A stretch of 64,000 nucleotides of DNA from Kosakonia sacchari. GTDB lineage: Bacteria > Pseudomonadota > Gammaproteobacteria > Enterobacterales > Enterobacteriaceae. The stretch covers positions 62,001-126,000 of the forward strand of contig FOAY01000006.1 in the NCBI GenBank assembly GCA_900109485.1. Reading direction: 5' to 3'. Positions 44,339 through 54,392 of the stretch are shown piece by piece. A program made the position numbers and the translations under genes. Under the pieces are notes generated by a model. The model had not been told where the DNA came from, did no database searches, and saw nothing but the letters and a program-made list of their open reading frames with translations. Numbering within the stretch: the stretch's first letter is position 1; each line of letters opens with the position of its first letter.

Positions 44339-44962
44339 TCAGGAGTCGTGGTTAACTAAAGGAGCCAGTCGCGTCGCCATCCAGTCGGCAATAAACGGCT
44401 GGGCATCGCGGTTGGGATGAATACCATCATCCTGCATCCATTGTGGTTTCAGATAGACCTCTTCCATAAAAAATGGCAGCAGAGGGACATCCAACTCTTT
44501 GGCGAGCTTAGGATAAATGGCGCTGAACGCCTCATTATAGCGGCGACCGTAGTTGGCGGGCAGCCGAATTTGCATTAACAGCGGTTTTGCATTGGCGGCT
44601 TTGATCGCCTGCAATATCTGACGCAGCGTCTGTTCTGTCTGCTGCGGCGCAAAACCGCGCAGGCCATCGTTACCGCCCAGCTCGACCAGTACCCAATGCG
44701 GCTGATGTTCTTTAAGCAGCGCGGGCAGGCGCGACAGCCCTTGCTGCGAGGTATCCCCGCTGATGCTGGCGTTCACCACCGTCGGCTTCTGCTGCCATTT
44801 GTCATTGAGCAGCGCGGGCCACGCCGCGTTCGCCGCCATGCGGTAACCGGCGCTCAGGCTGTCGCCCAGAATCAGTAACGTGTCCGCCGCCGCGGCGCGA
44901 AAGGTTAACAAAAGCAACAACAGGAAGGGCAAATGCCAGCGGAAAACATTGTTGAAGTTCAT
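44339..44962 (-). CDS. tesA: TesA, acyl-CoA thioesterase I / lysophospholipase L1
   Basis: 207 residues from the ATG at 44960-44962 (208 in E. coli). A signal peptide ends at AAA-ADTLL. The SGNH hydrolase blocks are GDSLSAGYR (nucleophile), GGNDGLR and DGIHPN. The periplasmic enzyme hydrolyses long acyl thioesters. The start overlaps that of the divergent ybbA by 30 bp, an arrangement also found in E. coli. Confidence 0.95.
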   Translation of the reverse strand: MNFNNVFRWHLPFLLLLLLTFRAAAADTLLILGDSLSAGYRMAANAAWPALLNDKWQQKPTVVNASISGDTSQQGLSRLPALLKEHQPHWVLVELGGNDGLRGFAPQQTEQTLRQILQAIKAANAKPLLMQIRLPANYGRRYNEAFSAIYPKLAKELDVPLLPFFMEEVYLKPQWMQDDGIHPNRDAQPFIADWMATRLAPLVNHDS

Positions 44963-45619
44963 CGTCTTAAGAAGTCCGTCGGTCAGGGGGAGCATGAGCT
45001 TTCCATCCTTACCGGAGTTGAGCTTGTTGTCAAACCAGCCGAGACCATCGCCCTGATTGGCGAATCGGGGTCCGGTAAATCGACGCTGCTGGCGATCCTC
45101 GCCGGGCTGGATGATGGCAGCAGTGGGGAGGTTCATCTGCTGGGTAAGCCGCTGCATGCGATGGATGAAGAGGCGCGAGCGACACTGCGGGCGCAGAATG
45201 TGGGTTTTGTTTTTCAGTCATTTATGTTGATTCCCACGCTTAACGCGCTGGAAAACGTAGAGCTGCCCGCCTTGCTGCGCGGAGAAAACGGCGGCCAAAG
45301 CCGCGGCAGCGCCAAAGCCCTGCTGGAAGAGCTGGGGCTGGGCAAGCGCCTCGATCACCTGCCTGCGCAACTTTCTGGCGGCGAGCAGCAGCGAGTGGCG
45401 CTGGCGCGCGCCTTTAACGGCCGCCCGGCGGTGCTGTTTGCTGATGAACCCACCGGTAATCTCGATCGACAGACCGGCGACAAAATCGCTGACCTGCTGT
45501 TTTCCATGAATCAGCAGCATGGCACAACGCTCATTCTGGTGACGCACGATCAGCAACTGGCGGCTCGCTGCGACCGGCGTTTACGCCTGGTTAATGGCGA
45601 ACTGCGGGAGGAAGCATGA
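44933..45619 (+). CDS. ybbA: YbbA, ABC transporter ATP-binding protein
   Basis: 228 residues of the LolD/MacB type: Walker [11 protein letters not shown], signature [14 protein letters not shown], Walker [13 protein letters not shown]. It forms a complex with YbbP, whose start overlaps its stop by 4 bp. Substrate is not firmly known. Confidence 0.95.
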   Translation: MPAENIVEVHRLKKSVGQGEHELSILTGVELVVKPAETIALIGESGSGKSTLLAILAGLDDGSSGEVHLLGKPLHAMDEEARATLRAQNVGFVFQSFMLIPTLNALENVELPALLRGENGGQSRGSAKALLEELGLGKRLDHLPAQLSGGEQQRVALARAFNGRPAVLFADEPTGNLDRQTGDKIADLLFSMNQQHGTTLILVTHDQQLAARCDRRLRLVNGELREEA

Positions 45620-48030
45620 TTGCCCGCTGGTTCTGGCGTGAATGGCGCTCGCCCTCGCTGCTGATTGTCTGGATGGCGCTCAGCCTTTCTGTCGCTTGCG
45701 TGCTGGCGCTCGGCAATATCAGCGATCGGATGGAAAAAGGGCTGAGCCAGCAGAGCCGCGACTTTATGGCTGGCGATCGGGCGCTGCGCAGTTCCCGCGA
45801 AATCCCATCGGCATGGCTGGATGAGGCGCGCAAACTCGGCCTGAAAGTGAGCGAGCAAATCAGCTTTAACACCATGACCTTCGCCGGAGATACGCCGCAA
45901 CTGGCGGATGTGAAAGCGGTCGACGATCTTTACCCGCTTTATGGCGAGCTGCAAACCCGTCCGGCCGGGCTGAAGCCGCAGGTGGGCAGCGTATTGCTGG
46001 CGCCACGGCTGATGGCGCTGCTCAATTTGCAGGTTGGCGATACGATCGATGTTGGCGATGCGACGTTACATATCGCCGGTGAAGTGGTTCAGGAACCGGA
46101 TTCCGGTTTCAACCCCTTCCAGATGGCGCCGCGCCTGCTGATGAATACGGCGGATGTGGCGAAGACCGGCGCCGTACAGCCGGGGAGCCGGGTAAGCTGG
46201 CGCGCAAAATTTGCCGGTACGCCCGCGCAGCTCGATGCCTACGAAAAGTGGTTGCTGCCACAGCTAAAACCGGAGCATCGCTGGTACGGCATGGAACAGG
46301 ATGAAGGGGCGCTCGGTAAATCGCTCCAGCGTTCGCAGCAGTTTCTGTTGCTTTCGGCGCTGCTAACCCTGCTGCTGGCAGTGGCTGCGGTGGCCGTGGC
46401 GATGGGGCACTACTGTCGCAGCCGTTACGATCTGGTGGCGGTGCTGAAAACCCTTGGCGCCGGGCGCGCGCAACTGCGCAAACTGATTGTTGGTCAGTGG
46501 CTGTTGGTACTGGCGCTGGCAGTAGTGACGGGCGGCGTGCTGGGGCTGGTCTTTGAAAGCCTGTTGATGGTGCTGCTCAAACCGGTGCTTCCCGCTGCGT
46601 TGCCGCCTGCCAGCCTGTGGCCGTGGTTGTGGGCGGTTGGTGCGGTGGGGGTAATTTCGCTGCTGGTGGGATTGCGTCCTTATCGCTTGTTGTTAGCCAC
46701 GCAGCCGTTGCGCGTATTGCGCCGCGATGCGGTGGCGAACGTCTGGCCGCTGAAGTTCTATATTCCCGTTATCTGCGCCGTGGCGGTTTTGCTGCTGGCC
46801 TGGCTGATGGGCGGCAGTATGCTGCTGTGGTCGGTGCTGGCGGGGGCAGTGGTGCTGGCATTGTTGTGCGGCGTGGTCGGCTGGCTGCTGCTCAATGTTT
46901 TAAAGCGGCTGACCCTGAAAGCGCTGCCGCTGCGTCTGGCAGTGAATCGCCTGCTGCGTCAACCGTGGTCAACCCTGAGCCAACTGTCGGCATTTTCCCT
47001 CTCTTTTATGTTGCTGGCGATGTTACTGGTACTGCGCGGCGATCTGCTGGATCGCTGGCAGCAGCAGTTGCCGCCGGAAAGCCCAAACTATTTCCTGATC
47101 AATATCGCGCCGGAACAGGTGGCGCCAATGAAAGCGTTCCTGGCGGAACATCATGTGCGCCCGGAATCGTTCTATCCGATTGTGCGGGCCAGGATGACGC
47201 AGATTAACGGTCAATCCACCGAGGGAAATCAGGATGAAGCGCTGAACCGTGAACTGAATCTTACCTGGCAGCAGCAGCGACCGGAGCATAATCCGATCAC
47301 CGCTGGAAGCTGGCCGCCAAAATCGGGTGAAGTGTCTGTCGAAGAGGGGCTGGCAGAACGGCTTGGCCTGAAGCCGGGCGACAGCGTAACCTTTATGGGC
47401 GATACGCAGGAGTTCAGCGCCAGAATCAGCAGTTTGCGTAAAGTTGACTGGGAAAGCATGCGACCTAACTTCTTCTTTATTTTCCCGCAAGGGGCGCTGG
47501 ATGGTCAGCCGCAAAGCTGGCTGACCAGCTTCCGCTGGGAAAATGGTAACAGCATGTTGGCTCAGCTCAACCGGGAATTCCCCACCGTCAGCCTGCTGGA
47601 TATTGGCGCAATTTTAAAACAGGTCGGCCAGGTGCTGGAGCAGGTCAGCCGGGCGCTGGAAGTGATGGTGGTGCTGGTCACTGCCTGCGGTCTGTTGCTG
47701 CTGCTGGCTCAGGTTCAGGTAGGCATGCGTCAGCGTCACCAGGAACTGGTGGTTTATCGCACGCTGGGCGCGGGAAAACGGCTGTTGCGCGCCACGTTAT
47801 GGTGCGAATTTGCCTTGCTGGGCGCGGTCTCCGGGTTGGTGGCGGCCATTGGCGAGGAAACGGCGCTGGCGGTACTGCAAACCCGGGTGTTTGATTTTCC
47901 CTGGCAGCCGGACTGGCGGCTGTGGATCACCCTGCCGCTGTGTGGCGCGCTGCTGCTCTCCGTCTGTGGCGGTTGGCTTGGTGCGCGTCTGCTAAAGGGC
48001 AAAGCCCTGTTTCGTCAGTTCAGCAGTTAA
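45616..48030 (+). CDS. ybbP: YbbP, large ABC transporter permease
   Basis: 804 residues (804 in E. coli), with ten or so hydrophobic segments in two FtsX-like blocks (about 245-480 and 670-790) and a large periplasmic part between residues 35 and 240. It belongs to the MacB/LolCE-like extractor class that works from the inner membrane. Co-transcribed with ybbA. Confidence 0.94.
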   Translation: MIARWFWREWRSPSLLIVWMALSLSVACVLALGNISDRMEKGLSQQSRDFMAGDRALRSSREIPSAWLDEARKLGLKVSEQISFNTMTFAGDTPQLADVKAVDDLYPLYGELQTRPAGLKPQVGSVLLAPRLMALLNLQVGDTIDVGDATLHIAGEVVQEPDSGFNPFQMAPRLLMNTADVAKTGAVQPGSRVSWRAKFAGTPAQLDAYEKWLLPQLKPEHRWYGMEQDEGALGKSLQRSQQFLLLSALLTLLLAVAAVAVAMGHYCRSRYDLVAVLKTLGAGRAQLRKLIVGQWLLVLALAVVTGGVLGLVFESLLMVLLKPVLPAALPPASLWPWLWAVGAVGVISLLVGLRPYRLLLATQPLRVLRRDAVANVWPLKFYIPVICAVAVLLLAWLMGGSMLLWSVLAGAVVLALLCGVVGWLLLNVLKRLTLKALPLRLAVNRLLRQPWSTLSQLSAFSLSFMLLAMLLVLRGDLLDRWQQQLPPESPNYFLINIAPEQVAPMKAFLAEHHVRPESFYPIVRARMTQINGQSTEGNQDEALNRELNLTWQQQRPEHNPITAGSWPPKSGEVSVEEGLAERLGLKPGDSVTFMGDTQEFSARISSLRKVDWESMRPNFFFIFPQGALDGQPQSWLTSFRWENGNSMLAQLNREFPTVSLLDIGAILKQVGQVLEQVSRALEVMVVLVTACGLLLLLAQVQVGMRQRHQELVVYRTLGAGKRLLRATLWCEFALLGAVSGLVAAIGEETALAVLQTRVFDFPWQPDWRLWITLPLCGALLLSVCGGWLGARLLKGKALFRQFSS

Positions 48031-48056
48031 TCATTTCTCAATAACTTCTTAACGAA

Positions 48057-48086
48057 AAACACACCATTGATTCTGATGGTGTGTTT
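48057..48086 (+). terminator. Terminator after ybbP
   Basis: AAACACACCAT (48057-48067) pairs with ATGGTGTGTTT (48076-48086), an 11-bp stem ending in T residues. A second inverted repeat, AAATACTT and AAGTATTT, follows near 48102-48125 in the upstream region of the porin gene. Confidence 0.75.
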
Positions 48087-48226
48087 CCATTTCAAAGTGT
48101 AAATACTTGGTTTCAAAGTATTTAGTAGCACAAAAAATCAAAAAATCCCCAACAGACGCGAACTTTTAGACGTTAGTATTTGGCCGCTAGTACTGACTAG
48201 TGGAGTCTATCCATCAAGGAAAAACC

Positions 48227-49378
48227 ATGAAAATAAAAACAACCGCCCTGGCGACAGCCATTGGCGCAGCAGTGGCATTAACATCTTTCGCAACTCAGGC
48301 GGAAATCACCCTTCTGAAACAGGATCCACAGGCTGGCGATCCGCTGAGCCGTCTGAACTTCACCGTTGGCGGTTCTATCCGTCCGCAGTTCGATAATGCG
48401 ATGGGCAACAGTGACAAAGGCTCGTACAAACGTAACGGCTATGATGGCGGTACCCGTTTTCGTTTCGCCTCCGACTACTACCTGTTTGATGATATTAGCT
48501 GGGTAAGCTACTACGAACTGGGTGTGAACATTCCTGCGCTGTTCGACTGGGATAATCACTACGCAGCAGGTTCTACCAATACTACCCGTCGTATGCTGTA
48601 CACCGGTCTGAAAAGTAAAACCTGGGGTACGATGACCTTTGGTCAGCAGAACAGCGTTTATTACGATGTGGTGGGCGCGAAAACCGATATCTGGGATTAC
48701 GACATGAAAGCCCAGGCGCCGGGTAACGGTATCAAAGGTGATTACGACGGTTCTTACCGTTCACGTAAGATGCTGAAATACAAAAACACCTTTGGTGATT
48801 TTGATCTCTATGCCGCTTACCTGTTCTCCGATAGCGACCTGTTGCTGAAAAACAGCAGCATCCGTTACAAACGTAATGGCGGCGGTTCACTGGGTGTGGA
48901 TTACCACATTGCCAAAGACCTGACCTGGGGTACGGCGTGGAACTACACCAAAGCCAATGTGCGTAACAGCAGCACTGGCGATACTGACTCCTACAGCCAG
49001 AACATCTATGGTACAGCGCTGAGCTGGACGCCGGATAACTGGACCTTCTCCTTCGGCGGCGGCTGGTACGAAAACTTCCTGACCACCGGTCAGAAAAATG
49101 TTCACGACTACTTCGCGGGCGACGCGTGGGGTATTGAATATTTTGCCGGTTATAAAATCCCGGTGGGTCAGTACGCGCTTAAATATGTTCAGCCGTACGT
49201 GATGGGCGACCGTCTGCAATACACCACTGGCCGCGACTATCAGCGTATCGACAACGGCGTCGGTGTGACCTTCCAACTGGATTACGGTTTCCGTGTCGAT
49301 TACGAACACGTATTTACCAGCAGCAGCGACAAGTCTCTGGCCGATATGAACATTGTTCGTCTGCGTTACGACTTCTGA
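48227..49378 (+). CDS. Outer membrane porin (Gram-negative porin family)
   Basis: 383 residues from the ATG at 48227 (AAGGA upstream). A signal peptide ends at TQA-EITLL. The mature part alternates short beta strands with tyrosine/tryptophan girdle residues (FRFASDYYLFDDISWVSYYE) and ends in RLRYDF with the C-terminal phenylalanine needed for outer-membrane insertion. It is not OmpC/OmpF by sequence. No cognate transport genes adjoin, so the substrate is unknown. Confidence 0.82.
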   Translation: MKIKTTALATAIGAAVALTSFATQAEITLLKQDPQAGDPLSRLNFTVGGSIRPQFDNAMGNSDKGSYKRNGYDGGTRFRFASDYYLFDDISWVSYYELGVNIPALFDWDNHYAAGSTNTTRRMLYTGLKSKTWGTMTFGQQNSVYYDVVGAKTDIWDYDMKAQAPGNGIKGDYDGSYRSRKMLKYKNTFGDFDLYAAYLFSDSDLLLKNSSIRYKRNGGGSLGVDYHIAKDLTWGTAWNYTKANVRNSSTGDTDSYSQNIYGTALSWTPDNWTFSFGGGWYENFLTTGQKNVHDYFAGDAWGIEYFAGYKIPVGQYALKYVQPYVMGDRLQYTTGRDYQRIDNGVGVTFQLDYGFRVDYEHVFTSSSDKSLADMNIVRLRYDF

Positions 49379-49679
49379 TAAGTCAGGCGCTGCCGGGTTT
49401 AGCGCTTAGTTTAAATCCGGCAATGCTTATCAATAAAAAGCATAACGAAACGGCGTATTACCCGCGAAAAGTGGGGCTTTTCGTTATGCTTCATCACCTT
49501 ATCCTGAAAATATCTCCCCACCATTCAGTGACATAGTTCACAGCATAGTGAATTTTTTTCAATTACCGCTGGGCCGCGTTTGTGCCATCTTATCCTCCAG
49601 CCTTATTCACAGGGTGAAAATGGAACGCGGCGCATTGCACGTCGCGCCACACAGCATCTCAACTCGTTAGGGAGAATTT
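49379..49679. other. Intergenic region with a long hairpin and a CRP-like site
   Basis: 301 bp between the porin and the SBP gene. AAGCATAACGAAA (49438-49450) has a perfect 13-base inverted partner at 49479-49491 with a 28-base loop. Downstream is a CRP-like dyad (49527-49542). No gene is seen. Confidence 0.5.
49527..49542 (+). promoter_or_regulatory. CRP-like binding site
   Basis: AGTGA-CATAGT-TCACA matches the CRP consensus TGTGA-N6-TCACA at nine of ten half-site bases. It is about 140 bp upstream of the MetQ-like gene and could place the importer under carbon control. Confidence 0.4.
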
Positions 49680-50516
49680 ATGGGACGTCGTCTCAGCTTA
49701 CGCGCTACCTTCGGCGCACTACTTCTGGTATGCGGTTTACCTTTTGCTCACGCCAGCAGCGATCCGCACACTATTGTCTTTGGCGTTGCGCCCGGCCCTT
49801 ACGGCGATATGGTGAAACAGGCGATCGCGCCGTCGCTGAAAGAGAAGGGCTATAAAGTGGTGGTTCGTGAATTCAGCGATTATGTGCAACCCAACATGGC
49901 GCTGGCGAACGGCAGTATTGATGCGAACCTGTTTCAACACAGCCTCTATTTCGACAAATTCACCGCGGATAAAGGGCTGAAGTTAAGCAAACTGATCAGC
50001 GTACCGACGGCGGGAATGGGTTTTTATTCCCGTAAAATCAAAAGCCTGGATGAGTTGAAAAAGGGCGATATTGTCACGCTTTCCAACGATCCGACCAACC
50101 TGGCGCGCGGGCTGCGTTTCCTGCAATCGCTGGATCTGATCACTATTAAAGATTCGATTGATCCGACTAAAGCCTCCGAGCGTGATATCGCCAGCAACCC
50201 GAAAGGGCTGGTGTTCAAACCGCTGGAAGCGGCACAGCTGCCGCGCACGCTGGATGGGGTGACCGCTTCACTGGTTAACGGTAACTTTGCTATCGCCGCC
50301 GGGCTGAAGCTCTCTTCCGCACTGAAGCAGGAACATCTGGATGAAAATCTGAAGAATATCATTGCGGTACGTACGGAAGATGCCGATAAGCCGTTCGCGA
50401 AGGATATTGTTGAAGTGGTGAAATCACCGGCTTATCGCGCAGTTATTGACGATCCCAATAACGTTTATGGCGCTTTCCAGAAACCCGACTGGATGACGCA
50501 AGCGGACAAGAAATAA
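49680..50516 (+). CDS. MetQ/NlpA-family substrate-binding protein
   Basis: 278 residues starting after AGGGAG. The family binds methionine or related amino acids. The N-terminus has a signal peptide with LPFAHA-SSD, a signal peptidase I site. The only cysteine (C18 in LLLVCG) lacks a normal lipobox because valine precedes it, so the protein is probably soluble rather than a lipoprotein. It starts an operon with an ATPase and a permease and is a paralogue of MetQNI. Confidence 0.88.
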   Translation: MGRRLSLRATFGALLLVCGLPFAHASSDPHTIVFGVAPGPYGDMVKQAIAPSLKEKGYKVVVREFSDYVQPNMALANGSIDANLFQHSLYFDKFTADKGLKLSKLISVPTAGMGFYSRKIKSLDELKKGDIVTLSNDPTNLARGLRFLQSLDLITIKDSIDPTKASERDIASNPKGLVFKPLEAAQLPRTLDGVTASLVNGNFAIAAGLKLSSALKQEHLDENLKNIIAVRTEDADKPFAKDIVEVVKSPAYRAVIDDPNNVYGAFQKPDWMTQADKK

Positions 50517-50573
50517 GTTTCCGCTTGATTTGACTGGCAGGCTGCGGCCTGCCTTTTGTCGTTTGAGGTTTGC

Positions 50574-51596
50574 ATGATTGAGATAGAGAAGGTTTGCGTC
50601 GATTTTCCCGCAGGTCGCGGGAGCGCAAGCGCTACGCGCGCCGTTGATACGGTCTCGCTGCACATCGCCGCAGGTGAAATTTTTGGCATTGTCGGTACCA
50701 GCGGCGCGGGCAAGAGCACACTGCTGCGCACATTAAATGCACTCACGCGTCCCAGCCAGGGCCGCGTAAATATCAATGGCGTGGAAATCTCCGCGCTGGA
50801 TGGCGCAGCGCTGCGCCAGGCGCGTCAGCGCATTGGCATGATTTTTCAGCACTTTAATCTGATGCACACCCGCACGGTGGCGCAAAATGTGGCCTTTAGC
50901 CTGAAAGCAGCGGGCTGGGAGCGCAGCAAAATCGCCCCGCGTGTAGCGGAAATCCTGCAACTGGTTGGGTTGAGCGATAAAGCGCATCGTTATCCGGCAC
51001 AGCTGAGCGGCGGGCAAAAACAGCGTGTAGGTATCGCGCGCGCGATTGCCAACCATCCGGATGTATTGCTGTGCGACGAGCCGACTTCTGCGCTGGATCT
51101 GGAAACTTCCGCCACCATTCTGGCGCTGTTAAAACAGATCAACGAACAACTGGGGATCACGATTGTGCTGATCACCCATGAAATGAATGTGATCAAATCG
51201 ATCTGCGATCGTGTGGCGGTCATGTCAGGCGGTAAAGTGGTGGAAGAGGGGGAAGTATTTGATATTTTCGCTCATCCACAGCATGCATTCACCCAACAAC
51301 TGGTATCGCACACGTTGAACCTGACGCTACCGGAGCGTTTACAACAACATTTGCTGGGGCAATTGCTGAAGATCCTGTTTATTGGCGACTCCGCTGAACA
51401 GCCGGTGCTCTCCGATGCGGCGGTGAAGTTTGGCGTGGCGGTGAATATTTTGCACGGCAAAATTGAGTATATCGGCGAGCGCGCGCTGGGGATGCTGGTG
51501 GTGCAATTGTCCTCTGCTGAAAATCCGCATCGGGTGGCAGAAGCCGTTGATTACATTCGCAACCGTACTGCACAGGTGGAGGTGATCCGTGGATGA
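50574..51596 (+). CDS. MetN-like ABC importer ATPase
   Basis: 340 residues from the ATG at 50574. Walker A GTSGAGKSTLLR, signature LSGGQKQRVGIARA and Walker B LLCDEPTSALD are followed by a C-terminal NIL domain (about residues 265-340), the methionine-sensing domain of MetN. The NIL domain suggests trans-inhibition by the substrate. It overlaps the permease start by 8 bp. Confidence 0.92.
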   Translation: MIEIEKVCVDFPAGRGSASATRAVDTVSLHIAAGEIFGIVGTSGAGKSTLLRTLNALTRPSQGRVNINGVEISALDGAALRQARQRIGMIFQHFNLMHTRTVAQNVAFSLKAAGWERSKIAPRVAEILQLVGLSDKAHRYPAQLSGGQKQRVGIARAIANHPDVLLCDEPTSALDLETSATILALLKQINEQLGITIVLITHEMNVIKSICDRVAVMSGGKVVEEGEVFDIFAHPQHAFTQQLVSHTLNLTLPERLQQHLLGQLLKILFIGDSAEQPVLSDAAVKFGVAVNILHGKIEYIGERALGMLVVQLSSAENPHRVAEAVDYIRNRTAQVEVIRG

Positions 51597-52248
51597 TTTA
51601 CTGGCCGATTTAAGCCTGGCCTTTGGCGAAACCTTCCAGATGTTGAGCATCTCGACGGTGCTGGCGATTGTTGGCGGTTTACCGTTAGGTTTTTTGATTT
51701 TCGTAACCGATCGCCACCTTTTCTGGCAGAATCGCGCGGTTTATTTAATCAGCTCTGTGCTGGTCAATATTATCCGTTCGGTGCCGTTTGTCATCCTGCT
51801 GGTGTTGCTGCTGCCGTTAACCCAATGGCTGCTCGGCAATACCATTGGGCCGATTGCCGCTTCCGTGCCGCTGTCTGTTGCGGCTATCGCTTTTTACGCC
51901 CGGCTGGTTGATAGCGCGCTGCGTGAAGTGGACAAAGGGATCATTGAAGCTGCCGAAGCCTTCGGCGCCAGCCCGCTACGTATTATCTGTACGGTGCTGC
52001 TGCCGGAGGCCAGCGCCGGTTTACTGCGCGGTCTGACTATCACGCTGGTGAGCCTGATTGGCTACTCGGCCATGGCGGGAATTGTCGGCGGTGGCGGCGT
52101 GGGCGATCTGGCGATTCGTTACGGCTACTATCGTTATGAAACGCAGGTGATGATTGTCACCGTGGTGGCGCTGATCGTGCTGGTGCAGGTGGTGCAGATG
52201 CTGGGCGACTGGCTGGCAAAACGCGCCGATAAGCGCGATCGTCATTGA
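51589..52248 (+). CDS. MetI-like ABC importer permease
   Basis: 219 residues with five hydrophobic helices and the EAA loop (EAAEAFGASPLRIICTVLLPEA) that contacts the ATPase. It completes the three-gene importer. Whether the substrate is methionine, a sulfoxide or another compound cannot be read from the sequence. Confidence 0.92.
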   Translation: MDDLLADLSLAFGETFQMLSISTVLAIVGGLPLGFLIFVTDRHLFWQNRAVYLISSVLVNIIRSVPFVILLVLLLPLTQWLLGNTIGPIAASVPLSVAAIAFYARLVDSALREVDKGIIEAAEAFGASPLRIICTVLLPEASAGLLRGLTITLVSLIGYSAMAGIVGGGGVGDLAIRYGYYRYETQVMIVTVVALIVLVQVVQMLGDWLAKRADKRDRH

Positions 52249-52256
52249 TATCCCAT

Positions 52257-52283
52257 GAGCGGGTTCATGTGGTCGACCCGCTC
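52257..52283 (+). terminator. Hairpin after the importer operon
   Basis: GAGCGGGT (52257-52264) pairs with ACCCGCTC (52276-52283) between the importer and the convergent mnmH. No strong T-tract follows. Confidence 0.4.
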
Positions 52284-52320
52284 AGCGGGCAGACCGATGG
52301 ATCGTTGCCAGCCACTGGCA

Positions 52321-53406
52321 TTATTGCTGGTTATTTTGTGCCGCCAGCCAGGCGGCCGTTTCGTCGAAATTGCCGCGGAAGATAATATCTTTCGCGCGCT
52401 TTTCTAACTGATAGCGATACATCGGGTCGTAATACTCTTCAAGCAGCGGCGCGAGCCACGCAAAGTGCGCGCTTGTGTTACCGGTGCGCTGTTGTTGAAT
52501 CAGCGCTTCCTGCTGGCGTGCGCTAAGCTGTGCGAAACGCTGTAACCCAAGACGGCGGCGAATCGCAAACAGACCGTGGCGCAGATACTCTGCGTAAGCC
52601 AGCCAGCCGGCTTCTTCACCATCGCGCTGCATAAAGGCTTGTGACATCTGCAAAAAATAGTCGTTACGCAGGCGTTCAAGCCGCTGCTCAAACGGCTCTT
52701 CCACCACCGCCAGCGGCGATTGCGCCATGCGCTCACGCAGTATTGCTGGCAGATGGTTCGCGCCAATCGCGTGCCCTTCATCCTCCAGCAGCCAGAAGGC
52801 GGGGGACGTTTTCAGCAGTGCCGTAGCCAGTTGATTTTCAAAACTGGCCTGCGAAAGTTGCGCTTGCAGCGTGCGGCCAAACGAGGAGCCGCGATGGCGG
52901 GCAAGCCCCTCAAGATCGATCCCGTTACGTCGGGATGCCACCAGTAACGTTTTGCCGCTGCCGGTACAGCCGCCAATCAGCAACAGCGGGCGCTGCAAAC
53001 GCTGATGTATCGCCTCTATTGCTGCCTGACGCAGTGCTTTGTAGCCGCCGGTGACCAGCGGGTAATCAACTCCTCGCTCGCGTAACCACTGCTGAACGAT
53101 GTGCGAACGCTGACCGCCGCGCGCGCAGCACAGATAGCCGCGCGGGTTTTGCGTGCAGGCCTGTAGCCATGCCTGCATTCGTTGTTCCCGTAATTCGCCC
53201 TGAACCAACTGGTGACCCAGACGCAACGCTGCTTCCGGCCCCGCTTTTTTGTAGCAGGTGCCGACGGCGGCGCGCTCGCTGTCATTCATCAGCGGCAGGT
53301 TAATGGCGCCAGGCAGGGCACCTTGTTGAAACTCAACCGGGGCGCGGACATCAATAAGGGGAGTGGTATCACGCAGGATAGTCAGGTAATCCGTCGTGTC
53401 GTTCAT
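52321..53406 (-). CDS. mnmH: MnmH (SelU), tRNA 2-selenouridine synthase
   Basis: 361 residues from the ATG at 53404-53406 (364 in E. coli). The N-terminal rhodanese domain has the active cysteine in [12 protein letters not shown], followed by a P-loop domain with GGCTGSGKT near residue 145. It converts 2-thiouridine in tRNA to 2-selenouridine through a geranylated intermediate. Confidence 0.94.
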   Translation of the reverse strand: MNDTTDYLTILRDTTPLIDVRAPVEFQQGALPGAINLPLMNDSERAAVGTCYKKAGPEAALRLGHQLVQGELREQRMQAWLQACTQNPRGYLCCARGGQRSHIVQQWLRERGVDYPLVTGGYKALRQAAIEAIHQRLQRPLLLIGGCTGSGKTLLVASRRNGIDLEGLARHRGSSFGRTLQAQLSQASFENQLATALLKTSPAFWLLEDEGHAIGANHLPAILRERMAQSPLAVVEEPFEQRLERLRNDYFLQMSQAFMQRDGEEAGWLAYAEYLRHGLFAIRRRLGLQRFAQLSARQQEALIQQQRTGNTSAHFAWLAPLLEEYYDPMYRYQLEKRAKDIIFRGNFDETAAWLAAQNNQQ

Positions 53407-53745
53407 GGTGCTTCCTTCTGTAAAACGCTGGCGGTAACCGCCGCGTGCAGATTTTACGCCCGAAGCCGTGGAGATCAATGGCTGGAGCGAATCGCTTTTT
53501 GAATGTGTAGCAGGATGCCCGCACTCTATTCCTGCACCGCATCTATATTCATCCTTTTATAATGCGCCACAGATTAATTTCTTTGATGTCAGACTATCGA
53601 CCGAAACAGAATGGTTCGTTTGAATTATCTTATTGAGATGTAAGATTTAACTTATTATTTAATAACTCTTTAATTGTGGTTAGTTAAGCGTCAGGTGCAT
53701 TATTTATAAGCCAGTTTCATTCAATTAAATATACAGGGAGGAAGT
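53407..53745. other. Intergenic region, AT-rich on the right
   Basis: 339 bp between divergent mnmH and the orphan gene. The right half is strongly AT-rich and probably holds the orphan gene's promoter. No gene or RNA is recognised. Confidence 0.4.
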
Positions 53746-54294
53746 ATGTTTAAATGTTGGTTTACTGCACCGAAAAATAAAGGGTTTTCATCCTTTTACT
53801 ATTATCAGCCCGATACGAAAGAATTTTGTCGTATCCGTCTGGAACTCAATCGTCATTCACGGGGGCGGGATGACGGCAGAACCTCGGTTTTCTATCATCC
53901 CTACAGAGCAGTGGGTTTTTCTGCCAGAAATGATCTTGATTGCAACAATCGGCAACTGTGGCGTATCCAGAAAATAGGCAAGGGCGATCGTTTACTTTAT
54001 CAAGGGGGGCTTTTACTCAATTCTGAACCCAATAGAGATGAGAAATATATTTATGATAGTGCTAATACGTGTTTGGGGATTCATAAAGGAAGCCCGGTGA
54101 TTCCTTTTGACGAAGCGATATTACCGCCGGGTATCAGGAAATATCATTTGCTGAAATTAGCGAAAATCGCCGTTATGTGGAAAAAAGATATTTATCTGAC
54201 GCCAAAAAATGCCACCCCCGAACAGTTGGCAAATAAAATTCTGGCGGAGATTAATTTCCCGCGGATGATTTGTGATGTTGTGGCGCGGATCTGA
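53746..54294 (+). CDS. Unknown orphan protein
   Basis: 182 residues preceded by a strong ribosome-binding site (GGGAGGAAG). It has no signal peptide or membrane helix and is rich in aromatic and basic residues (CWFTAPKNKGFSSFYYYQ; FYHPYRAVGF). I do not recognise it. It sits where many enterics have unrelated genes between mnmH and purK. It is more AT-rich than its neighbours, suggesting acquisition. Confidence 0.7.
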   Translation: MFKCWFTAPKNKGFSSFYYYQPDTKEFCRIRLELNRHSRGRDDGRTSVFYHPYRAVGFSARNDLDCNNRQLWRIQKIGKGDRLLYQGGLLLNSEPNRDEKYIYDSANTCLGIHKGSPVIPFDEAILPPGIRKYHLLKLAKIAVMWKKDIYLTPKNATPEQLANKILAEINFPRMICDVVARI

Positions 54295-54392
54295 TATGTG
54301 TACAGGACGTTCAGGAGAGCGGACTGCTTTAAAGGGACGCGGCAAGTGAAATTTAAAACGCTGGCGATGGCTGCCAGCGTTCAGATCCCGGA

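Noticed and set aside
44963-45157. Long N-terminal extension of TesA
   Set aside because: Antisense to ybbA; the signal peptide starts at the ATG at 44962.
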